Source: JAITWN01 sp050486285 (GTDB lineage: Bacteria; Pseudomonadota; Gammaproteobacteria; SZUA-140). Taken from it: a DNA stretch of 64,000 nucleotides. The translations under genes and the position numbers were made by a program. Positions 46,774-55,285 of this stretch are shown here, piece by piece. Positions within the stretch are counted from its first letter, which is position 1. The number at the start of each line of letters is the position of its first letter. The stretch lies in contig JBJHCZ010000008.1 of the NCBI GenBank assembly GCA_050486285.1, positions 62,001-126,000 of the forward strand, read 5' to 3'. Under the pieces are notes generated by a model. It was given only the letters and a program-made list of their open reading frames with translations, was not told the DNA's origin and did no database searches.

Positions 46774-48501
46774 TTACTCCGTGATCACGCGGTGAAGTTC
46801 CTCGAGGCTGAGGATGCCAGCCTTGACCTTCTTCAGACCCGACTGGTGCAGGTCCGGGACGCCTTCCTTCTTCGCCTGGTCGGCGAGATCGATCGAGTTG
46901 CCGCCGGACATGATGATGCGGCCCATGGCTTCCGAGATCGGCATGACCTGATAGATGCCGACGCGGCCCTTGTAGCCGTCGTTGCACTTGTCGCAGCCGG
47001 CGGCCTTGTAGATCGTGAGATCGGCGATCTCATGCTCGGCGAAGCCTTCCTGCAGCAGCGCCTCCTTCGGCAGATCGACCGGCTGCTTGCAGTGCTGGCA
47101 CAGGCGGCGGCCGAGGCGCTGGGCGATGACCAGCGACACCGCCGACGCGATATTGAACGGCTCGATGCCCATGTTGACCATGCGGGTCAGGGTCTTCGGC
47201 GCGTCGTTGGTATGCAGCGTCGACAGCACGAGGTGGCCGGTCTGCGCGGCCTTGATCGCGATGTCGCCGGTCTCCTTGTCGCGAATCTCACCGACCATGA
47301 TGACGTCCGGGTCCTGGCGCAGGAAGGCCTTCAGCGCGCTGGCGAAGGTCAGCCCGGCCTTCGGGTTCACGTTGACCTGGTTGACGCCGGGCAGATTGAT
47401 CTCCGCCGGGTCCTCCGCGGTCGAGATGTTGCGATCCTCGGTGTTGAGGATGTTCAGGCCGGTATACAGCGATACGGTCTTGCCGCTGCCGGTCGGACCG
47501 GTGACGAGGATCATGCCGTAGGGCTTGGCCAGCGCCTCCATGTACAGCTGCTTCTGTTCTGCCTCGTAGCCTAGCGCGTCGATACCGAGCTTGGCACTGC
47601 TCGGATCGAGAATACGCATTACGATCTTTTCCCCGAACAGCGTAGGACAGGTGCTGACGCGGAAGTCGATCGCGCGGTTCTTCGAGATCTTCATCTTCAT
47701 GCGCCCGTCCTGCGGGACGCGGCGCTCGGAGATGTCGAGCTGGGACATGACCTTGATGCGCGCGGCGATACGCGCGGACAGCGCGGTCGGCGGCGAGGCG
47801 ACCTCCTTGAGGATGCCGTCCATGCGGAAGCGCACCCGGTAGACCTTTTCATAGGGCTCGAAGTGCAGGTCGGAGGCGCCCTTGTTGATTGCGTCGAGCA
47901 TGACCTTGTTGACGAAGCGCACGATCGGGGTCTCATCGACCTCGAGATCGCCGCTGTCGGCATTGCCGTCCTCATCCTCGCCGGCGGAGATATCGAGCCC
48001 GTCGAGGTCGTCGTCCTGCAGGCCCTGCATCGTCGTGTCGTTGGCCTCGAGGAAATGCGCGATGACCCGGCCGAGCTTGTCTTCCTCGACGAGGATCGCC
48101 TCGGTGTTGGCGCCGACGTGGAACTTGAATTCATCCAGCGCCTGGACGTTGGTCGGGTCCGAGATGCCGACGAACAGGCGGCTGCCGCGGCGGAACAGCG
48201 GCAGCGCGTTGTGCTTGCGGATCAGTTTCTGGTCGACCTGCTTGAAGGCGCAGACGTCGAGGTCCATCGCATCGAGGTCGAACAGCGGGACGCCGAATTC
48301 GCGCGACGCGGTGGTCGCGATCGTACGGCTGTCGAGCAGGTCCTTGTCGATGAGATAGCGGACCAGCGGGACCTTCTGCTTCACGGCCTGCTCGCAGGCG
48401 GCGGCGGCCTTGTCGGCCTCGATCAGGTTCTCGAGCACGAGCCGGCGGGCAAGGCCGTTCAGCGCGGCCGAGGGGGACGGGTTGGTCGCCGGCATGTTCA
48501 T
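46774..48501 (-). CDS. pilB: Type IV pilus extension ATPase PilB
   Basis: Hexameric assembly ATPase. The N-terminal MshEN domain (about 20-150) is a possible c-di-GMP-binding region. Walker A GPTGSGKTVSLYTGLN near 330, Asp box, Walker B VGEIRDKETG near 395, and the tetracysteine zinc site CQHC with CDKC (about 460-505). Length 575. First gene of pilBCD, downstream of pilA with its own leader. Confidence 0.97.
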   Translation of the reverse strand: MNMPATNPSPSAALNGLARRLVLENLIEADKAAAACEQAVKQKVPLVRYLIDKDLLDSRTIATTASREFGVPLFDLDAMDLDVCAFKQVDQKLIRKHNALPLFRRGSRLFVGISDPTNVQALDEFKFHVGANTEAILVEEDKLGRVIAHFLEANDTTMQGLQDDDLDGLDISAGEDEDGNADSGDLEVDETPIVRFVNKVMLDAINKGASDLHFEPYEKVYRVRFRMDGILKEVASPPTALSARIAARIKVMSQLDISERRVPQDGRMKMKISKNRAIDFRVSTCPTLFGEKIVMRILDPSSAKLGIDALGYEAEQKQLYMEALAKPYGMILVTGPTGSGKTVSLYTGLNILNTEDRNISTAEDPAEINLPGVNQVNVNPKAGLTFASALKAFLRQDPDVIMVGEIRDKETGDIAIKAAQTGHLVLSTLHTNDAPKTLTRMVNMGIEPFNIASAVSLVIAQRLGRRLCQHCKQPVDLPKEALLQEGFAEHEIADLTIYKAAGCDKCNDGYKGRVGIYQVMPISEAMGRIIMSGGNSIDLADQAKKEGVPDLHQSGLKKVKAGILSLEELHRVITE

Positions 48502-48685
48502 CGGGCAAGCTTCTTTCGGTGGCGTGGACGGATACTGGGGGTATCGGCCACAGGTAGCGAGAAATTTAGTCAGGACAGAAGGTTGTGACCTGGTTCAAGT
48601 TGTTGCGATGTGAAGAAATCGAACTGGTCCGGCTGCGAGGAGTTCGGAGTGATTATCCGGAGAGACAAAACCTTGATTGAGGCTC

Positions 48686-48718
48686 AAAAATGAGAGGCCT
48701 CCATCTGGAGGCCTCTCG
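48686..48718 (-). terminator. Intrinsic terminator of pilA
   Basis: On the minus strand GAGAGGCCTCC-AGAT-GGAGGCCTCTC is a perfect 11-base stem followed by ATTTTTG. It lies 28 bases after the pilA stop and should separate abundant pilA mRNA from pilBCD. Confidence 0.9.
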
Positions 48719-48746
48719 GAGTTGGTGTTGCGTCGCTGCTCTGCTA

Positions 48747-49166
48747 TCAGCGGCAGTTCGCCGGAAGGAACTTCTGCTGCAGCGTGCCGGTGTTGCAGGT
48801 CCAGCTCACGCCAGTAGCAGCACCAGTGCCCACGAACACTACGGTTCCTGTTGCGCCACCACCCAGGTTCGTCGTGTCTACGGTATAGGTGATGGTTCCT
48901 GTGGTGGCAGTTCCGGCAAAGGCGATGTCGGATACATAGTTGCTTACAGCATCATCTGTGTTAACCGGGGCGCCATCAAACGTGTTCCGTGCCAGGAAGT
49001 GCTCGGAAGCCGTAGTTTTCGCTTCAGCCCCTAGGCCCATGATTTCCGAAACCTTCGCGCGAACCGTATAGTCCTGGTACGCCGGGATCGCCACCGCGGC
49101 CAGAATGCCGATGATCGCGACGACGATCATGAGTTCGATCAGGGTAAAACCTTTTTGAGTCTTCAT
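48747..49166 (-). CDS. pilA: Type IV major pilin PilA
   Basis: Class IVa pilin. The short basic leader MKTQKG is cut by PilD before FTLIELMIVVAIIGILAAVA, with Glu5 of the mature protein present. The mature protein is about 133 residues. The C-terminal disulfide loop is formed by CNTGTLQQKFLPANC, the D-region. The central variable beta region is rich in T, G, A. ATG 49166 fits the leader length. Transcribed from a sigma-54 promoter (49275-49290). Confidence 0.96.
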   Translation of the reverse strand: MKTQKGFTLIELMIVVAIIGILAAVAIPAYQDYTVRAKVSEIMGLGAEAKTTASEHFLARNTFDGAPVNTDDAVSNYVSDIAFAGTATTGTITYTVDTTNLGGGATGTVVFVGTGAATGVSWTCNTGTLQQKFLPANCR

Positions 49167-49274
49167 TGCTCGCTCCTTACAGGGATGGGTGATGTGTCTT
49201 CGATTCAGTTGCCGGTCAGGCTCTCTCCAGGGCCGCGCCCCGTAAGCCGAGCCGCCTGCCTTGGCCTGTATATC

Positions 49275-49290
49275 TGCATGTGCCGTGCCA
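49275..49290 (-). promoter_or_regulatory. Sigma-54 promoter of pilA
   Basis: On the minus strand TGGCAC-GGCAC-ATGCA matches the -24/-12 consensus TGGCAC-N5-TTGCA at all but one base, about 110 bases upstream of the pilA ATG. PilR, a sigma-54 activator, is encoded in the same window. Confidence 0.8.
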
Positions 49291-49291
49291 A

Positions 49292-49606
49292 ACATTAGCC
49301 CGACGGCCCGATCCGGCGGGCGGGCGCCCGGCGGCTGCCGAAAATGCGGACTGCGTCACAAAAATCGACCTTCTCAAGCCGCCGGGACGCGCTTCCGGGG
49401 ACTCTGCACCGGTCAGTAGTATCGGCATGGGTCGTCCGGACCTGCGCTTCTTCAGCAGCTATTGCTGATTTTCAGCAACTTCTGATGCGGCGGAAGGAGA
49501 GGATGTCCGGTTGTTAGATGAGAGGCAGATACCTCGGAGCATTACCGTTGCGGAGACAGGATGAACCCCTATAGATCGACACCCTGGTGCCGCCGCAACA
49601 TGGGGC
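49292..49606. other. Non-coding gap between pilA promoter and the DUF4160 remnant
   Basis: About 315 bases with no convincing gene. A small hairpin TCAGCA-GCTAT-TGCTGA followed by TTTT lies at 49452-49472. The PilR-binding region would be expected near 49320-49400, where TTTTTGTGAC is seen on the minus strand. Base composition falls from the right of this region into the following DUF genes. Confidence 0.4.
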
Positions 49607-49845
49607 GTGAGCCCGACCGTACTCAGGCATGGCAGCTATCGATTCTATTTTTTCTCCCGGGAGGAAACTCGCATGCATGTTCATGTGAATTGCTCGATGG
49701 AGAGGCGAAGTTCTGGCTGGAGCCGGAAATCGAGCTGGCGCGAAATTTCAGGCTGACCGGCGTACAATTGCAGGAAGCCAGGGCGCTAATCGAGGTCAAT
49801 GTCGATGAAATCAGGGCAGCGTGGCACCGACACTTCCCGGGTTGA
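49607..49845 (+). pseudogene. DUF4160-family gene broken by a single-base frameshift
   Basis: From GTG 49607 the frame reads SPTVLRHGSYRFYFFSREET and then RMHVHVNCS, the conserved DUF4160 N-terminus. The rest of the domain, DGEAKFWLEPEIELARNF and ALIEVNVDEIRAAWHRHF, continues in the next frame. The two frames meet at about 49694-49698 (TCGATGG), where one base appears to be missing. Together they give the normal length of about 80 residues. Function unknown; often found next to DUF2442 genes. A sequencing error cannot be excluded. Less GC-rich than neighbours. Confidence 0.75.
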
Positions 49846-50065
49846 AGTGACGAATATCTCCGGGCACGGAATTTGGTTGCTGGCCTCGGGAACAGAGATG
49901 TTCCTTTCGTATGAAGATTTTCCTTGGTTCAGGGATGCCCCGGTCTCCAGGATCCTGAAAGTCGAGGAGCCAACCCCCGGTCATTACCATTGGCCGGAAC
50001 TCGATGTCGATCTGAGCGCCGACATGATCGCCCGTCCTGATCGTTTTCCGCTGAAGGCTCGGTAA
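49799..50065 (+). CDS. DUF2442-family protein
   Basis: Small soluble protein of 88 residues. SRVEVTNISGHGIWLLASG, EMFLSYEDFPWFRDAPVSRIL and HYHWPELDVDLSADMI match the DUF2442 family. It overlaps the end of the DUF4160 gene, the usual order of this pair. Such pairs have the size and layout of toxin-antitoxin modules, but no toxin activity is established here (inference). Start may be ATG 49799 or 49805. Confidence 0.8.
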   Translation: MSMKSGQRGTDTSRVEVTNISGHGIWLLASGTEMFLSYEDFPWFRDAPVSRILKVEEPTPGHYHWPELDVDLSADMIARPDRFPLKAR

Positions 50066-50076
50066 CCGCTGGTGGC

Positions 50077-51447
50077 CTACTCCAGCCCCAGTTTCTTGAG
50101 CCGGTAGCGCAGCGCCCCGAACGAGATGCCGAGGCGCTTCGCGGCGGCGGTCTTGTTGTGGCGGCTCTGCTCCAGCGCGCGCAGGATCGTCTCCTTTTCG
50201 ATGTTGCCGAGGTAAGGTTCGAGCGGCAGGGCGCTGGCGTCGTTGGCCGCGGGCGGCGCGGCCGCCGCTGGCTCCGCCGCAGACCCGTTGGCGCCGTGTT
50301 GGGCCAGTTGCAGGTCCTGCTGGCGAATCACGCCGTTATCGCACAGGGTCATCGCCCGTTCGAGGATGTTTTCGAGCTCGCGCACGTTGCCGGGGAACGG
50401 GTAGCGTGACAGGGCCTCCAGCGCCTGGTCGGTCAGCTCGGGCGTCCTGACGCCGTTACGCCCGGCGAGCCGGCCGAGGATATGCGCGGCGAGCAGCGGG
50501 AGGTCCTCGATGCGCTCGCGCAGCGCGGGGACGTGCAGCTCGATGACATTGATCCGGTAGAACAGGTCCTGGCGGAAGGCGCCGCTCTTGACCAGCGCGG
50601 CGAGGTCCTTGTGGGTCGCGCTGAGGATGCGGACGTCGGTCGGGGTTTCCTTCTGCTCGCCGATCGGGCGGATCGCCTTCTCCTGGATCGCGCGCAACAG
50701 CTTCACCTGCATGTGCAGCGGCAGGTCGGCGACCTCGTCGAGGAAAAGCGTGCCACCGGCCGCGGCCTGGAACAGGCCTTCCTTGTTCTGCGTCGCGCCG
50801 GTGAAGCTGCCCTTGCGGTGGCCGAAGAATTCGCTCTCCATCAGCGCCTCGGGGATCGCGCCGCAGTTGACCGGCACGAAGGGCTGATCGGCGCGCGGTC
50901 CCTGCGCGTGGATCAGGCGCGCGGCGAGTTCCTTGCCGGTGCCGGATTCGCCGCTGATGTAGACCGGGGCCTGGCTGCGCGCGAGCTTCGCGATGGTGAG
51001 GCGCGTCGCCTCGATCTCCGGCGACGCGCCGAGCAATTCGAGGCCCGCCGGCCGGGCCTGGCCGGCGGGACGTTTGTCGGGCGCGAGCTTCAGCGCGGTC
51101 GACACCAGCTTTCTGAGCATCTGCAGGTCGACCGGTTTCGACACGAAATCGAAGGCGCCGGATTTCAGCGCCTGCACCGCCGATTCCATGTTGCCATGCG
51201 CGGTGATCACCGCGGTCGGCGTCTCGGGGAAGTTGGCTTGCAGGTATTCGACCATGTCGAGGCCGCTGCCGTCCGGCAGGCGCATGTCGGTCAGGCACAG
51301 ATCGAAGCGCTCGCGCGCGAGCAGCGCCTTCGCGCTGCCGAGGTCCTCGGCGGCGCGACTGTCGATGTCCATGCGCGCGAGCGTCAGCGCAAGCAGTTCG
51401 CGGATGTCGGGTTCGTCATCGATGACGAGCGCGAGCGGTCGGGTCAT
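50077..51447 (-). CDS. pilR: Sigma-54-dependent response regulator PilR
   Basis: Activator of pilA transcription. Receiver domain (1-120) with acidic DDEPD, phospho-acceptor D in LCLTDMRLPDGSG, and K in VSKPVD. AAA+ domain (140-375): GESGTGKE, GHRKGSFTGATQNKEG (GSFTGA loop), GGTLFLDEV. C-terminal Fis-type HTH NKTAAAKRLGISFGALRYRLKKLGLE. Length 456. The HTH and the pilS neighbour identify PilR. It lies one base after pilS. Confidence 0.95.
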   Translation of the reverse strand: MTRPLALVIDDEPDIRELLALTLARMDIDSRAAEDLGSAKALLARERFDLCLTDMRLPDGSGLDMVEYLQANFPETPTAVITAHGNMESAVQALKSGAFDFVSKPVDLQMLRKLVSTALKLAPDKRPAGQARPAGLELLGASPEIEATRLTIAKLARSQAPVYISGESGTGKELAARLIHAQGPRADQPFVPVNCGAIPEALMESEFFGHRKGSFTGATQNKEGLFQAAAGGTLFLDEVADLPLHMQVKLLRAIQEKAIRPIGEQKETPTDVRILSATHKDLAALVKSGAFRQDLFYRINVIELHVPALRERIEDLPLLAAHILGRLAGRNGVRTPELTDQALEALSRYPFPGNVRELENILERAMTLCDNGVIRQQDLQLAQHGANGSAAEPAAAAPPAANDASALPLEPYLGNIEKETILRALEQSRHNKTAAAKRLGISFGALRYRLKKLGLE

Positions 51448-51448
51448 G

Positions 51449-53056
51449 TCAGGCCACCTGTCTTCTTCTGGGGTCGGCGAAGGTGATGCGGAAGCGACTG
51501 CCGCCGCCCGGGGTGCGCAGGTAATTCAACCGCGCCTGGTTGCCCATGCACAGCTCGCGCGCGATATACAGACCCATGCCGGTACCGTTCGGCGAGGTCG
51601 TGAAGAACGGTTCGAAGATCTGCTCGACATCGTCGTCGTCGATGCCGGGGCCGTTGTCGATGACATCGAGCCAGGGCGTGCCGGAATCCCCGGCGATGCC
51701 GGCCTCGATGCGCAGGCTCGGCCCGCCGTGGCGGTAACCGTTCTGGCACAAATTCCACAGGATCTGGCGCAACTGGCTCGGGTCCATCTGCACATGCAGG
51801 TCGTCGGGCCGGACCTCGAGGCGGATCGCGCCGGCGTCGACGGCCTCGCCCAGGCGGAAGTCCTCGATGAACTGCGCGAGCCAGGGGCCGAGCAGCAGCG
51901 TCTCGGGGCTGGCGCGTTGCCCGCGGCTCAGTTGCATGATGTTCTCGATGATGCCGTTGACGCGTTCGGAGTGCTGCTTGATGATCTCGGTCAGGCGTGA
52001 ATCTCCGCTGTCCAGGTGCGGTGATTCGGCGAGCAGCTGGCTCGCATGGCTGATCGCGCCGAGCGGGTTGCGCACCTCGTGGGCGATGCCGGCGGTCAGG
52101 CGGCCGAGCGAGGCGAGCTTCATCTGTTGCGCCTGCTGCGCCATCGCCGCGGTGTCCTCGAGAAAGATCAGCGTGCCGGCCTCGCGGTCCTGCCCGAGAC
52201 GCGCGAAGCGCGGCAGCAGTTCCGGTCCGGTTTCCGAATTGCGCAGCATCCCGGGTTCCGGAATCCCGCCGTTCCACCACTCCCGCAACTGGCGGCCGAG
52301 CGCCGGGCTGACATGCCCGATCGGCTGGCCCTCGGCATCGGCCGGGTATTCGAGCAGGCGGCTCGCCGACGCATTGATCAGGCGGATCGCGAAGTCGCGG
52401 TCGACGACGACGATGCCGGTCTGCATGCGCTGGATCACGTACTCGGTCAGTTGCGCCATGTTGGCGAGATCGACGCCGCGTCGTTCGGCCAGGGCCTCGC
52501 TCTCGCGCAGGCGCTGGGCGAGGCCATGGGCGAGGATCGCAGTCGCGAAGAAACTGGCGCCGAGCAGCCCGGCATGGGTGTAGCTGCCCTCGGACGACAG
52601 GTTGCCGAGCCAGGCGTAGAACTGTTCGGACAGGACCGCGAGCGCCGCCAGCGCCGCGAACAGCCGCGCAGTGCGGCCTTCCATCAGCAGGCTGCCGCCG
52701 GCGACGGTGATGATCAGCAGCATGCCGAGGCCGCTGTGGACGCCGCCGCTGGCGTGCATCAACAGCGTGAGCGCAAGGATATCGACGACTATGAAGACAC
52801 TGACCTGGTATGCGAACGCAGGGCGGCGGACGTGGAAGGCCACCACGGCAAGGAGGCAGGCCGCCGCATAGGCAACGCTGACGGCCTGGAACAGACCCGG
52901 CAGGCGTTCGCCGAGCGGTGCCGGCGGGTCGCCAGTGAGCCACAGCGCGACGAACAGGCCCGCCAGGGCGAGCCGGTAGTAGTTCAGTAAGGCCAGCTGA
53001 GTCCAGGCCCGGTCGGTGATCCCCATGCGCCCCTGTCCGATTGTGGCCGTCGACAT
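51449..53056 (-). CDS. pilS: Sensor histidine kinase PilS
   Basis: Membrane kinase that senses pilin levels and controls PilR. Six membrane segments occupy about residues 20-190, followed by a PAS domain (about 205-310), HisKA with the phospho-histidine in GIAHEVRNPLGAISHASQLL near 345, and HATPase with NLCQNG, DNGPGI and GTGMGLYIARELC. Length 535. An alternative start is the ATG ten codons later (MGITDRAW). Confidence 0.94.
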   Translation of the reverse strand: MSTATIGQGRMGITDRAWTQLALLNYYRLALAGLFVALWLTGDPPAPLGERLPGLFQAVSVAYAAACLLAVVAFHVRRPAFAYQVSVFIVVDILALTLLMHASGGVHSGLGMLLIITVAGGSLLMEGRTARLFAALAALAVLSEQFYAWLGNLSSEGSYTHAGLLGASFFATAILAHGLAQRLRESEALAERRGVDLANMAQLTEYVIQRMQTGIVVVDRDFAIRLINASASRLLEYPADAEGQPIGHVSPALGRQLREWWNGGIPEPGMLRNSETGPELLPRFARLGQDREAGTLIFLEDTAAMAQQAQQMKLASLGRLTAGIAHEVRNPLGAISHASQLLAESPHLDSGDSRLTEIIKQHSERVNGIIENIMQLSRGQRASPETLLLGPWLAQFIEDFRLGEAVDAGAIRLEVRPDDLHVQMDPSQLRQILWNLCQNGYRHGGPSLRIEAGIAGDSGTPWLDVIDNGPGIDDDDVEQIFEPFFTTSPNGTGMGLYIARELCMGNQARLNYLRTPGGGSRFRITFADPRRRQVA

Positions 53057-53143
53057 CCGGCCGTGGCGAGACTTCGATACTTATTCGGACAAAAAGGCGT
53101 GCAGGTTTAACGATTAAGGAATAAAGCGCGGAAGCGGCCGCCA

Positions 53144-53161
53144 CCCCCGCCGGAGCGGGGG
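53144..53161. repeat. GC-rich hairpin between DUF4168 gene and pilS
   Basis: CCCCCGC-CGGA-GCGGGGG forms a 7-base stem in the 125-base gap. There is no T run on either strand, so it is a weak terminator candidate. Confidence 0.35.
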
Positions 53162-53181
53162 CTGGACGGCCAGGGGGGGAA

Positions 53182-53619
53182 TTAGTTCGTCATCTGGATG
53201 ATGCGCTCGCGCAGGTGCGGATCCTGCTCCATCATCGCGACGACCTCGTTGTACTCGGCGACGCTGAGCCCGTTCTTCTCGACGGCCTCGACCATCTCCT
53301 GCTGTGCCTGCTGCTGCAGCGCCTGGGCCTCCTCATTGCTCCGGGCGGCCTCGAGCTTGCCGGTGAAGTCCTCCTGGATCTCGATAATCTCGGAGAACGC
53401 GCCAGCGAACTTTTCGAGGGTGTCCTCGGTGACCTCGGTACGGAGCGCGGCGCCGGGTTGATGCATGCCGGTGCCCGGCGGCTGCTGCGACGGCGTCTGC
53501 GCGCCCGGGGGTTGCTGGCCCGGCGGGTTACCCAGGTCGGCCGCAACGGCGCTGAACGGCAGCGCGACCAGCGCGGCGCTGAACAGGACAGGCATCAAAC
53601 GGTGCGTGATCATTCGCAT
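53182..53619 (-). CDS. DUF4168-family exported protein
   Basis: 145-residue protein with a signal peptide (RLMPVLFSAALVALPFSAVAADL), a low-complexity Pro/Gln linker (about 30-55: GNPPGQQPPGAQTPSQQPPG) and a C-terminal helical DUF4168 domain (LEKFAGAFSEIIEIQEDFTGKLEAARS, SVAEYNEVVAMMEQDPHLRERI). The function of the family is unknown; members are periplasmic. GGAGAAG lies upstream of ATG 53619. It precedes pilS on the same strand but may be independent. Confidence 0.85.
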   Translation of the reverse strand: MRMITHRLMPVLFSAALVALPFSAVAADLGNPPGQQPPGAQTPSQQPPGTGMHQPGAALRTEVTEDTLEKFAGAFSEIIEIQEDFTGKLEAARSNEEAQALQQQAQQEMVEAVEKNGLSVAEYNEVVAMMEQDPHLRERIIQMTN

Positions 53620-53792
53620 CAGTACTTCTCCTTTGTTTTTCAGGCAGTTGTCGACAAGGGAGTCGCAAGGTCCGTGCCAGCGACCGGGAGCGGCCACAGA
53701 TCGCTTCCGGGCCGGTCAGGTGTTGGCGGGGCGGGACGGATCCTGAAAAACTGTATCAATATGACACAGATTAGGCGGCTGGTGGCAGGTCC

Positions 53793-54755
53793 TCAATCGG
53801 ACTCCAGATAGCGATACAGCGTGCGCCGCCCGATCCCGAGGGTCTCGGCCGCGCGCAGCTTGTTGCCGCCATGGCGGGCGAGCACATAGTGGACATAGCG
53901 GCGGTCGAGTTCGCGCAGCGTCGGCAGGGCCTGTTCGTCGAACAGGGCCGGGAGCGTCGGTCGCGTCTCGCCATCGCCGGCCTCCTGGCCACGGAGGCGC
54001 TCCGGCAGATCGGAGACGTCGATGCGCGGCCGTCGGCACAGCGCCACCGCGTGCTCCATCGCATTCGCCAGTTCGCGGACATTGCCGGGGAACGGACAGC
54101 ACTGCAGCCGGGCCAGGGCCGCCGGCGTGAGCCCCTTCAGCGTCTTGCCCGTCTGCGCGGCAAACCCGGCGATGAAGCGCAGCGCGAGCGGGCGGATATC
54201 CTCCGGGCGTTCGCGCAGCGGCGGGATCCTCAGCACGAAGGTTTCGAGGCGAAAGAACAGGTCCGCGCGGAAGGCACCGTCCGCCACCATGGCCTCCAGG
54301 TCGCGATGGGTCGCGGCGATGACGCGGACATCGACGATGCGCTCCTCGTTCGCGCCGACCGGACGGATCCTGCCGCCCTCGAGCACGCGCAGCAGCCGGG
54401 CCTGCATCTCGACCGGCATCTCACCGATCTCGTCGAGCAGCAGGGTGCCGCCCTCGGCCTCGGCGAACAGACCGGCGCGCGTCCGCCGCGCGTCGGTGAA
54501 GGCCCCCTCGACATGCCCGAAGAGTTCGCTTTCGAGCAGCCCGGAGGGGATCCCGGCGCAGTTGATCGCGACGAAGGGTCCGTCGCGACGCGGGCTCTCG
54601 GCATGGATCGCGCGCGCAACGAGTTCCTTGCCGACCCCGCTCTCACCCTTAAGCAAAACGGCGCCGCCGGCGCCGGCGATGCGGCGGATCTGACCGAACA
54701 GATCGCGCATTGCGGCGCTGCGGGCGGTGAGGCCGTGGAAGTCAGCGGGTGGCAT
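53793..54755 (-). CDS. Sigma-54 activator of the PspF-like type (AAA+ and HTH only)
   Basis: Enhancer-binding protein without a sensory N-terminal domain: the AAA+ core begins near residue 8 (LTARSAAMRDLFGQIRRI). Walker A GESGVGKELVARAI, sensor GGTLLLDEIGEMP, R-fingers FRADLFFRLETF, and a Fis-type HTH at the end (NKLRAAETLGIGRRTLYRYL). The sigma-54 contact loop is GAFTDA, not GAFTGA. Length 320 with ATG 54755; the frame is open 100 codons upstream but that part is not protein-like. It lies near fmdAB and could act on the divergent sigma-54 promoters. Confidence 0.85.
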   Translation of the reverse strand: MPPADFHGLTARSAAMRDLFGQIRRIAGAGGAVLLKGESGVGKELVARAIHAESPRRDGPFVAINCAGIPSGLLESELFGHVEGAFTDARRTRAGLFAEAEGGTLLLDEIGEMPVEMQARLLRVLEGGRIRPVGANEERIVDVRVIAATHRDLEAMVADGAFRADLFFRLETFVLRIPPLRERPEDIRPLALRFIAGFAAQTGKTLKGLTPAALARLQCCPFPGNVRELANAMEHAVALCRRPRIDVSDLPERLRGQEAGDGETRPTLPALFDEQALPTLRELDRRYVHYVLARHGGNKLRAAETLGIGRRTLYRYLESD

Positions 54756-54966
54756 CGCAGGACAGCGGCCGCGATAGGGTCCGTAATGGGGGCGGCCGTA
54801 ATGGGAGCAGGTGTACGGGGGGCATACCGGTCGAGGATACCGAAAATAACAGATGAAACACAGGCGGCGCGGCAGGCGTCGACCGCGCGTGCCGGGGACG
54901 GGGCGGGTGGTGGCGGTTACCGGAACCGGACCGGAGGGAGTCGGCCAGATCCCGGCAACCTCACCC
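54756..54966. other. Gap upstream of the sigma-54 activator gene
   Basis: 211 bases, GC-rich, with no recognised gene or strong promoter. The tandem CGTAATGGG occurs twice (about 54783-54808). It must contain the promoter of the activator gene unless that gene is transcribed from fmdAB. Confidence 0.4.
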
Positions 54967-55284
54967 CTAGTGCCCGAGCATCCAGGGCCGGCCGCCGGCC
55001 TGTTGTTTCGCCGTCGGCGGTTCGCCGGTCTTGCGCTGGTGGGAACATCCGGCGCCGCAGACATGGCCGCTGCCTATGCGCGGTTCGTGCGCGCTGCGCT
55101 CGTTGGTCTCGTGCGCCTGCCTGAGCGACGCGCGCATCACGTTCAGACGCGGCGCCGACGCAAGCACGCGTGCAGCCGGGATCCGACAGGATGGGCAATG
55201 CGCCGGCGCCGCGTATTCACGCAGCGACCGCAGCTCCGAGAAGACCTGCTCGCAGGTCTCGCAGAAATATTCATATATCGGCAT
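54967..55284 (-). CDS. fmdB: FmdB-family zinc ribbon protein
   Basis: Small regulator-like protein of amidase operons. Starts MPIYEYFCETCEQVF and has a second CPSC pair (zinc ribbon, residues 8-34). A longer basic tail with CGAGCSH follows. Length 105. It starts one base after the fmdA stop, so it is translationally coupled. FmdB in Methylophilus was described as a likely regulatory protein for formamidase expression; here the role is inferred. Confidence 0.9.
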   Translation of the reverse strand: MPIYEYFCETCEQVFSELRSLREYAAPAHCPSCRIPAARVLASAPRLNVMRASLRQAHETNERSAHEPRIGSGHVCGAGCSHQRKTGEPPTAKQQAGGRPWMLGH

Positions 55285-55285
55285 G

